The position numbers and the translations under genes are program-made. From Sapientia aquatica (lineage in GTDB: Bacteria; Pseudomonadota; Gammaproteobacteria; Burkholderiales; Burkholderiaceae_D), in assembly GCF_004358105.1 (NCBI RefSeq), contig NZ_SMYL01000001.1:248001-312000 (forward strand): a DNA stretch of 64,000 nt. Reading direction: 5' to 3'. The stretch's first letter is position 1. Every line of letters starts with the position of its first letter. A model generated the notes under the pieces. It was not told the origin of the DNA. It searched no databases and was given only the letters and a program-made list of their open reading frames with translations. This document shows, piece after piece, positions 29,618 to 36,702 of this stretch.

Positions 29618-30094
29618 TTAGGCTAAGTGATGTTGATGTTGCGAGGTGTGCAGCACCACGATTTTTTGTTCGGATGCTTTTTGTTGGTTGACTAAATCTT
29701 GCAATGATACGGAGTCCAGATAATCCACCATTTTAGCATTTAGCGTCGCCCACAGTTCGTGGGTCATACAACGTGCGCCGCCGACGTGTTCGCTGCTGTG
29801 GCAGTTTTCTTTCCCGCCACATTGGGTCGCATCGATCGGCTCATCGACGGCGATGATGATGTCGGCGACGGTAACTTTGGCGGCAGGGCGGCCTAAGTTA
29901 TAACCGCCGCCGGGGCCGCGCACGGATTCAACGATTTCATGGCGGCGTAACTTACTAAATAATTGTTCGAGATAAGAGAGTGAAATTTCTTGGCGCGCAC
30001 TGATTCCGGCAAGCGTAACTGGGCCATCTGCTTGGCGCAGCGCCAAGTCGATCATGGCAGTGACGGCAAAACGGCCTTTGGTGGTGAGTCGCAT
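29618..30094 (-). CDS. iscR: Iron-sulfur cluster regulator IscR
   Basis: A 158-residue Rrf2-family winged-helix protein. The [2Fe-2S] ligands appear as Cys92, Cys98, Cys109 and His112 (QCGGKENC...RCMTHELW); the loop between the second and third cysteine is about five residues longer than in E. coli. With a bound cluster it represses its own operon, so it adjusts Fe-S assembly to demand. It is the first gene of the isc operon, and a perfect inverted repeat lies in its upstream region. Confidence 0.97.
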   Translation of the reverse strand: MRLTTKGRFAVTAMIDLALRQADGPVTLAGISARQEISLSYLEQLFSKLRRHEIVESVRGPGGGYNLGRPAAKVTVADIIIAVDEPIDATQCGGKENCHSSEHVGGARCMTHELWATLNAKMVDYLDSVSLQDLVNQQKASEQKIVVLHTSQHQHHLA

Positions 30095-30202
30095 GCAATG
30101 GCTCCTGAATTGATTCTGTTCGCTCGTTGCAGCTTAATTTGTGAGTAATTTAAAAACACTCATTAAGGCAAACCAGCTATTGAATAATTATTAATTCCTA
30201 CT

Positions 30203-30235
30203 GAATTGCTCAAGTATAGCAAACTTGAGCAATTC
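30203..30235. promoter_or_regulatory. Perfect 13-bp inverted repeat at the iscR promoter side
   Basis: GAATTGCTCAAGT (30203-30215) and its exact complement (30223-30235) flank a 7-base spacer. Read on the minus strand, the inner-to-outer part TACTTGAGCAATTCAGTAGG loosely resembles IscR type-1 sites (a TTGA-like half and an AGT-like half), followed by an AT-rich stretch suited to a -10. It is therefore a candidate IscR operator. The alternative is a terminator for the kinase gene ending at 30300, though no T tract follows. Confidence 0.55.
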
Positions 30236-30299
30236 TGTCAGGTACTGCTCCAATTCAGGATTTGATGTGGGAGGTTGGCAAAACGCTGGAAGATCGCAT

Positions 30300-32711
30300 T
30301 TACATTTTGCGGCCAATATTTTTGATGTCGCGCATCCACACATATACCGGCAGGAAGCGCCAAGCTATAACCAAACCGATGGCGCTGTAGATGATGGGAC
30401 TGATGGACGATGCAACACGATGAAGCAGCAGCGGCAGGATAAAAATTGAAAGCACCACCGGCGCTAAAGTTTGCTGATTGAGCCAACCAGCGGTGATGGC
30501 ACGGTGCTCGCTGAGTTTGTTGATGTTTTGCACAATGGCGTGCAGGTTGCGTTCTGGTTTGAGTGCTGATTTACGCATTTCCATCCATTCTACATCGACC
30601 CGACCAGATGCGCGTATTTGGGCGATTGTTTGAAAATACTCGTCACACAATCGGTTCAATTCCTCGCATGTGCTTTCCGTGGCCCAACGATTATTAATGA
30701 TGGTACGTAATTGAGCGAGAAGTGAGTTGATCTGCTTGCTGGTCGCTTGGCAATCTTCTTTTAATTGCAACTCATTAGCGGCTGATTTAGCCAACTGTTT
30801 TTCGGCGGCTTTACGCGCCTCGGGCAATAAACTTTCGACGACCAACAATTCAATTCCACTCATTGTTTGTGGGTTGCCTAATTCGGTAAGCCACGGACAT
30901 TGCAGGCTTAAATGTGTGAGTTCGGCGTTAATGCGGACACGCTTTTTTTCTCCCCAGTTTTGGTCGTAACAAAACGCCAGAATTTGGGCGTGCATCGTGG
31001 ACAAATATGGTCGGTTCAGTTGCTGATTGCCATACATCAGTTGATCGATGTTGACCGGCTCATGGCTATTTTTTTGTGCCGATTTGCTGATGATGTTGTT
31101 ATAGATTTCCCAGGTCGAATAGAACTGATCGCAGGCGACATTCCAGCGTTGCACAATTTCAGCGGCGGCTTGATTGCCCGCTTTGGCGTAAATTTCTAAG
31201 ACGCGATATTGATACAGGTGATTGAGCCACTGAATCGCCTTTTCGTCGCCCTTAATCGCGCTCTTGGTTTGCTCCAAAATCGCGGATAACGCAATGCTTT
31301 GTCCGTGCCACACCGCAGGAATTCCGGGTGCTAAATGTAAGATTAAATTCAATAACTGCACATCCACCGACATGCGCGGATCGCTGCGTTGGTCGAGCAA
31401 TAAGCGAACCACGTTTTGATCTTTTTGCACATCTCTAAACCACGCCAGCAATTGTCCGTTGAGAATGTCAGCAATCCCCAATTCCCAATGATTGGCCAAG
31501 GCGACACCGAGTTGTTCGGGGTGATAGCAGCGTTGCTCGCCCAAGTGATAAGGCTGGTTGTAGGTGCGACCGGATTCGCTTGCTTGGTTGAGCTGTGGAT
31601 CGGGCAAAGTCGCATCGTTTGCTAACCAACGCTGGATTTCCGATGCTCCCCAACGTTGTTGTGGATCGCGTTGTAATAATCCCCGCGCTAGCTTGGCAAT
31701 GTTTGGATCGCTGATCTGGGAGGTGTTGATATTGCGCGTGGTAAGCGTGTGCATGATTACTGCATCCGACAAGGCGCTAAACGGATGTTGGCCGGTGGCA
31801 GCTTCCAACACGATCATTCCCAATGCCCAGTAATCGGCTTTGGCATCAATCACGCCGGATAAACTTTCTGGCGCAGCGTAAGGCAGAGTGTGTGCAACAC
31901 CGGTGTAGCGTTGGGTGGTGTCGAGGATGGATGCAATACCAAAATCGGTCAGTACCAGATCCAGCGGTTGGGTGCTGCGGATTAAGATGTTCTCGGGCTT
32001 TAAGTCGCGGTGTACTAAACCATGCGCATGCACATCCGCCAAAGCAATCGCGAGTTCCTGCGCAATCGCGCGAACAAGTTCCGATGTGAGTGGCTGTTTT
32101 TTTCCGCCCGAATCCAATAAATTGCGCAACGAACCGCCTTGGCAATATTCCATTAATTCGTAGGCATAACCGTCGGAAACGCCTGCTTCGATCACCTCAA
32201 CCCGATGGGCTCGATCAATGCGCGCTATGCGTTCTTGTACCGATGCTTTGGGCAGGATTCCGTGGCGATAAATTTTTGCAACTAGCGCAGTTGCGCTTGC
32301 GGTGCTATCCGTGATGGGCTGCACCAACAGTAATTCGGCTTCCGCGCCTTTGGCTGGCATGGCTTCGGTAATGCGATAGCGAGTTTTTAAGGCGCTCGGT
32401 AAGTTGATTAAACTCGCGGGCAATTTTTGTGAAGTTGGCGAAGTTGCTTTTGGCGCAGCAGTTAAAGGCCGGTCGCAATAGATACAGTTGACACTTCCCG
32501 GTGGATTCGGTTGGGCGCAATCTGCGTGGCTGCAAAGTAGGTTGGCAGACTCCATTGCCGCAGTTGGCACGGCTAGCGTGGGTGATTGAGGCGTTTGATC
32601 TTCGCTGCTTAAGTCGATTCCAGCCAGCAACGTACCGCACGCGCAGCGCAACACCTCGGGATTGTTTTTAATAGCGCAACTGGGGCAACGGCGGTAGTAA
32701 GAAGTGGTCAT
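30300..32711 (-). CDS. Zinc-ribbon, membrane-anchored Ser/Thr protein kinase
   Basis: An 803-residue protein. Two N-terminal zinc ribbons are visible (Cys9, Cys12, Cys23, Cys25 and Cys60, Cys65, Cys76, Cys79). A Hanks-type kinase domain follows (about 110-370) with a likely ATP lysine at Lys146, HRDLKPEN at 234-241 and DFGIA at 256-260. The glycine-rich loop (AMPAKGAEAE) is atypical, but the catalytic residues are intact. A helical region of about 330 residues leads to two C-terminal membrane helices, so the kinase faces the cytoplasm. It is the last gene of a four-gene operon, 20 bp after the radical-SAM gene. Substrates may include its operon partners. Confidence 0.85.
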   Translation of the reverse strand: MTTSYYRRCPSCAIKNNPEVLRCACGTLLAGIDLSSEDQTPQSPTLAVPTAAMESANLLCSHADCAQPNPPGSVNCIYCDRPLTAAPKATSPTSQKLPASLINLPSALKTRYRITEAMPAKGAEAELLLVQPITDSTASATALVAKIYRHGILPKASVQERIARIDRAHRVEVIEAGVSDGYAYELMEYCQGGSLRNLLDSGGKKQPLTSELVRAIAQELAIALADVHAHGLVHRDLKPENILIRSTQPLDLVLTDFGIASILDTTQRYTGVAHTLPYAAPESLSGVIDAKADYWALGMIVLEAATGQHPFSALSDAVIMHTLTTRNINTSQISDPNIAKLARGLLQRDPQQRWGASEIQRWLANDATLPDPQLNQASESGRTYNQPYHLGEQRCYHPEQLGVALANHWELGIADILNGQLLAWFRDVQKDQNVVRLLLDQRSDPRMSVDVQLLNLILHLAPGIPAVWHGQSIALSAILEQTKSAIKGDEKAIQWLNHLYQYRVLEIYAKAGNQAAAEIVQRWNVACDQFYSTWEIYNNIISKSAQKNSHEPVNIDQLMYGNQQLNRPYLSTMHAQILAFCYDQNWGEKKRVRINAELTHLSLQCPWLTELGNPQTMSGIELLVVESLLPEARKAAEKQLAKSAANELQLKEDCQATSKQINSLLAQLRTIINNRWATESTCEELNRLCDEYFQTIAQIRASGRVDVEWMEMRKSALKPERNLHAIVQNINKLSEHRAITAGWLNQQTLAPVVLSIFILPLLLHRVASSISPIIYSAIGLVIAWRFLPVYVWMRDIKNIGRKM

Positions 32712-32731
32712 TAGTTAGTCGAAAATAGGTT

Positions 32732-33424
32732 CTAGGTGCGCCACGAAGCTTGGGTAAATTCGATCCCCTGTTCCTGACAGCGCGCCTCCAATGCTTGCAT
32801 ATCGCCACGTTGTGGAATGCCGATGTACCAGACTTTTTGTCCATCCAACATGACTTGAATGTGTTTGTTCGGCTGCGCTGGCGTTTGTTCGACAACAGTA
32901 GCGTATTTAATTTGGGCGCGGTTGGTGAGCAATTGCAATGACTGGTTTTCCGAGCCGCGCCAGAGTTGCTTGGTCGGCTTGGTATCGATATACGGTTCGG
33001 GTATCAATGCATCCAATTTAGCTAAAATTGTCGGATACTTTTTCTGCAAAATTGTGAGGGGATAGCCGCTATAACAGAGCACATCAAAGTTGCTTGCTGG
33101 CGGATTTTTTAATGTATTGCGCCATTTGTTAAGTGCATCTAACAAGGCAGAAAGCGCTTCGGGTTGATCAAATGGTTCACCGCCAGAAATCGTAACGCCA
33201 TCAAAACCTAGTTTGTCGCTGCTAACGACTTGCTTGCACCACGCCAGCAATTGATCGACCGACATAATTCGATTAACGTTGGCATCCCACGTATCCTGCG
33301 AAACACAGCCTTTGCAGCCGATGGCGCAGCCTTGCAGCCAAATACCGATGCGCCGCCCGGGGCCCAAAACCGTGACCGGATAATGAGCTTTGTTGATGTT
33401 AATGGCGAGATTTTTTTTGAGCAT
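32732..33424 (-). CDS. Radical-SAM / activating-enzyme-like 4Fe-4S protein
   Basis: A 230-residue protein with CxxxCxxC at Cys33, Cys37 and Cys40 (QGCAIGCKGCVSQ) and the SAM-binding GGEP motif in TISGGEPFDQPEAL. The size and GPGRRIGIWLQGC start resemble the NrdG/PflA activase group, which installs radicals on a partner enzyme. However, no glycyl-radical enzyme is encoded nearby. A C-terminal stretch (about 130-230) is unlike the classical activases. It lies 14 bp after the AAA+ gene and 20 bp before the kinase gene. The reaction is unknown. Confidence 0.82.
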   Translation of the reverse strand: MLKKNLAININKAHYPVTVLGPGRRIGIWLQGCAIGCKGCVSQDTWDANVNRIMSVDQLLAWCKQVVSSDKLGFDGVTISGGEPFDQPEALSALLDALNKWRNTLKNPPASNFDVLCYSGYPLTILQKKYPTILAKLDALIPEPYIDTKPTKQLWRGSENQSLQLLTNRAQIKYATVVEQTPAQPNKHIQVMLDGQKVWYIGIPQRGDMQALEARCQEQGIEFTQASWRT

Positions 33425-33438
33425 TGGGTCTGTTTAAC

Positions 33439-35295
33439 TTATGAAAGCGCGAGCGTTAAGTCAATCACCTTATCGCGCTCTTGCAAGTCGCTCACCAACA
33501 GCTTTTGCTTACCTTCTAAGTCATGTTCAAACAAAGCGCGCGACAAGGGATTGATGAAGCTGGCTTCCAAGGTGTTGCCAATCCCACGGCCACCGTTACT
33601 TAAATCGTTGGTGCAGCGATTAAGCAGCGCAGTTCGTACATTGGGCGACATGCTCAGGCGCAGTTTAAATTCCTCGAACAAACGCCGTGCGACATTCTTC
33701 AACATGCCATCAAAAATGCGCTCGGCCACATCAGGCGTGATGAAGTTGAACACGACAATATTGTCGCCAATACGGTTCAAAATCTCAGGGCGCGCCAGCT
33801 TAAATTTAAAGTAATCTTCAATCGATGCGCGTACCTTGGTTTCGACGAATTCATAGTTGTCACCTGCTTTGACTTGTTGAGTTCTTACTCCTTGGCGGTC
33901 TTCGACAAAGATACCGAGATTGGAGGTGAAAACTAAAATCGTTTCCGAAAAATACGCCGTTTCGCCGCGCCCATCGGTCAAGCGACCGTCTTCTAAAATT
34001 TGTAGGAATTTATCTAAAATTTGCGGATGCGCTTTTTCGATTTCATCGAATAACACCACCGAAAACGGCTTCTCGCGCACCGCATTGGTCAACTCGCCAC
34101 CGGCATCAAAACCAACATAACCGGGTGGTGCGCCGAGCAAGCGCGCTCCGCTGTGCGGTTCGGCAAATTCGCTCATGTCAAAACGCAGATAGGCGCGCTC
34201 ATCCCCGAAAACCAATTGGGTCAACGTCTTGGCCAATTCTGTTTTGCCGACACCGGTGGGGCCAGCAAAAAACAACACGCCGCGTGGACGATTGCCGCCC
34301 GATTTAGCTTGCGCGCCGGTCATGCCCATTACTGAGCGCTTTAAAATGTCCAACGTCTTGACGACGGCCGGATGTTGCCCTTTCACGCGCTCCTCAATAA
34401 ATGGCATGGCATCGCGGATTTTTTCGCGTAAATAATCTTTACGCCACGGATTATCCAGTGCACCTAATTGATAGCAGCGCACCGCGTCGTCAATGTCGTG
34501 AATGCCTAATTTTTGTCTATCAGCGAGTTCGGTAATGTCAGATAACGCGGCCAAACTCAATCCCTCGCAGCCCTCCGCAAAGCGCTTTAAAAACTGTTCA
34601 CGCTGGGCCGCGTTGGCGTCGTTAAATCCAGCAAACAGTGGGGCTAATTGCTGCGCGCTGGCGTAGCGAGTTTCGTAATCTGGTTTGCCTATGATTAAGC
34701 TGGCGACCCGCTCATTGTCTAGCGTGTACCAGCTAGGTAAATCTTGCGCCCGATTGACTAACCATAAAACCGGATTAAAAAGTGGGCGGCTGTGCGGATG
34801 GGATGCTGCAATCGGTTCTAACGTCACAATCGGTGCTGCGGACAGCGCGCATTTTTCGGCGGCGATAAAAAAGCGGTATTCGGCTTCACTCAAATGGCTC
34901 GCTTCGCGGCTAATGCGCGAGGCAAAATTAATGACTAAGGCGCAGCGCACCGTGCGTTGTGTGGCGCAGTTTTTCATTATCGCGGTGAGCGTTTCCAAGC
35001 TAATGATTTGGCTGCCGTTTTTGAGTTTGAGATCGAATAATTTTTCCGCTTGTTCGCGCGCCGCCAATTCATCGGGATAAACCCGAATTCCATCGGTTGG
35101 GTCGTACACCAATAGGAAGGCGTATTCGCGCTTTTTGAGCGATTCCCATAATGCGCGGATGAAGGGTACGAGCGCCAAGCCACTGCTGGTTTGCGCCAAA
35201 AAACTATCATGGATACTGCCCGAAATCACAAATTGCGAGCGTATCGGTAACAGCCGTTCTAAATCAATTTGCCAGCGAGGAGTGGGATTGCTCAT
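33439..35295 (-). CDS. Two-module AAA+ ATPase, dead N-terminal module and ClpB-like C-terminal module
   Basis: A 618-residue protein. The C-terminal module has Walker A GPTGVGKT (345-352), pore-loop GAPPGYVG (388-395), Walker B VVLFDEIE (413-420) and sensor-1 TSN (457-459), all as in the second ring of ClpB/ClpA. The N-terminal 290 residues look like a decayed AAA module: LVYDPTDG and PVLWLVNRAQDLP occupy Walker B and sensor-1 positions, KPDYETR and EGCEGLSLAAL resemble the lid, but no Walker A is present. This predicts a hexameric unfoldase or remodeller. No Clp N-domain or peptidase-binding loop is seen. It is gene two of the operon. Confidence 0.82.
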   Translation of the reverse strand: MSNPTPRWQIDLERLLPIRSQFVISGSIHDSFLAQTSSGLALVPFIRALWESLKKREYAFLLVYDPTDGIRVYPDELAAREQAEKLFDLKLKNGSQIISLETLTAIMKNCATQRTVRCALVINFASRISREASHLSEAEYRFFIAAEKCALSAAPIVTLEPIAASHPHSRPLFNPVLWLVNRAQDLPSWYTLDNERVASLIIGKPDYETRYASAQQLAPLFAGFNDANAAQREQFLKRFAEGCEGLSLAALSDITELADRQKLGIHDIDDAVRCYQLGALDNPWRKDYLREKIRDAMPFIEERVKGQHPAVVKTLDILKRSVMGMTGAQAKSGGNRPRGVLFFAGPTGVGKTELAKTLTQLVFGDERAYLRFDMSEFAEPHSGARLLGAPPGYVGFDAGGELTNAVREKPFSVVLFDEIEKAHPQILDKFLQILEDGRLTDGRGETAYFSETILVFTSNLGIFVEDRQGVRTQQVKAGDNYEFVETKVRASIEDYFKFKLARPEILNRIGDNIVVFNFITPDVAERIFDGMLKNVARRLFEEFKLRLSMSPNVRTALLNRCTNDLSNGGRGIGNTLEASFINPLSRALFEHDLEGKQKLLVSDLQERDKVIDLTLALS

Positions 35296-35336
35296 AGCGA
35301 TAGTGTTAGAAAATTTTTAGGGTGTTTGTTAAGCGC

Positions 35337-36440
35337 TTATTTGATTTCACGCGCCAACAACGGCTGTTCAATCCGGCGCTGTTCTTGTTCGGTAAATTGC
35401 GGTAACTGATCGCGATTGACTAATTGCACCGGCAATTCGCCGGCCTCTAACCGACGCGTGACATTCATGGATAAGCCGCGCGCTTCCATGGCTTTAAGCA
35501 GGGTGGGGAACTCAGTGCACCAGCGATCTTCAGCTAAATGATCGAGCACCGAGCGTTCGTTGTTGCCTTGTTGAACCGCGCGAATGACGTTGAAATTAAT
35601 CGTGTTATTGGCCTCATTAATGCGCAAGCGCACCATGTAATCACCCCAATCGTGCCGCCTAAAATGCGCCACGCCGCCCTCGATAAATAAGGTGGAGCTA
35701 AATTCTTCGACTTGATAGCCTAAGTCGATTAAGGACTGGCGCAGAATCAATGCGCTGGCTTCTTGCAGTTGCTGCTGTTGAACTTGTTCTAGGTGCAGTT
35801 GAATTTGGTGGCGTAATTCGTTGAGTAGCAATTGCTCGCGCTCAAGCGGCAAATTCGATGCTAATTCTTGCGCCAGTAGCGCGATCTTGTCGGGTGCTTG
35901 GCCTAAATGTGCAATGCGTTGCAGCAGGCGCTGTACATTAGTTGCCGCTGCTTGCTCGTTCGCAAGCAAAAATTCTGGCGCAGATAAATGCTCATCGGTT
36001 GACGACATTTGCCTCGCTGCGTCGGTGAGTAAAATTGATTTTAATTCGGCGTTATAAGTTTGGATGGCCTGTAAATAGGCTGCTAATTCGTTGTTGTTGA
36101 GTGCTTTGTTCGCTGCTGTAGCTGTTCCGTGGTCAGCACCAGCGTTGACTGGTCGCTCAGCTTTAATGCGCACATCGTTGCCGCTGCGTTGGGCGATCAG
36201 ACAGAGTTGTTCAAACTCGGTGTCGGCTGCTGCGATCCGCTCTTGCAAAGCTTGTTGACCTTGGAGGGCGGCGGATTGCTGCTGTTTGAGTTGTTCGTTA
36301 CGTTGCTCGTGGTGCTGCGCTTTTAAAATCGCGCTGTCTTCGTAGCCTTGTTGGATTGCCATTGCCGCACGAATGGCCGCTGCTGACAACAGCACCGCCA
36401 AGGGATCAGCTACTAAAATCGCTGTAGTTGGGCCGCTCAT
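35337..36440 (-). CDS. Coiled-coil protein of the AAA/radical-SAM/kinase operon
   Basis: A 367-residue protein that I do not recognise. A hydrophobic N-terminal patch (about 6-30) is followed by a long Gln/Glu/Ala-rich coiled coil (about 35-80), more helices, a second coiled coil (about 190-240), and a C-terminal globular domain rich in strands (about 245-345, with SSTLFIEGGVAHFRRHDWGDYMV). It is the first gene of the operon, with 41 bp to the AAA+ gene. It could be a scaffold or substrate adaptor for the AAA+ ring or a target of the kinase. No catalytic motif is apparent. Confidence 0.65.
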   Translation of the reverse strand: MSGPTTAILVADPLAVLLSAAAIRAAMAIQQGYEDSAILKAQHHEQRNEQLKQQQSAALQGQQALQERIAAADTEFEQLCLIAQRSGNDVRIKAERPVNAGADHGTATAANKALNNNELAAYLQAIQTYNAELKSILLTDAARQMSSTDEHLSAPEFLLANEQAAATNVQRLLQRIAHLGQAPDKIALLAQELASNLPLEREQLLLNELRHQIQLHLEQVQQQQLQEASALILRQSLIDLGYQVEEFSSTLFIEGGVAHFRRHDWGDYMVRLRINEANNTINFNVIRAVQQGNNERSVLDHLAEDRWCTEFPTLLKAMEARGLSMNVTRRLEAGELPVQLVNRDQLPQFTEQEQRRIEQPLLAREIK

Positions 36441-36633
36441 AAAAAGGCTGAGATTAGACTTAATTTAAACATAAGGATTAGCCTAGCATGTAAAGATGCA
36501 TTGCGGCACTATTTTTGTAGAGTGCTGGCAAACTTTCAGCTTAGGTGAGGATTTGGCAGTTGGGGCGGATTTACGCGGCTTTATCCTATTTATCGCTCAA
36601 TTTGACAGTCTGGCAAGTTCATTCACCCAATAA

Positions 36634-36670
36634 AAAACAGCCCGATCTTGACTAAAAATCGGGCTGTTTT
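36634..36670. terminator. Rho-independent terminator after cphA
   Basis: Thirteen-base perfect arms 36634-36646 and 36658-36670 (AAAACAGCCCGAT and its complement) lie 33 bases after the cphA stop. On the minus strand a T tract (TTTTTTA) follows the stem. Confidence 0.92.
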
Positions 36671-36702
36671 AGTAGGCAGATTGCAATAACGAATCTAGTA
36701 CA

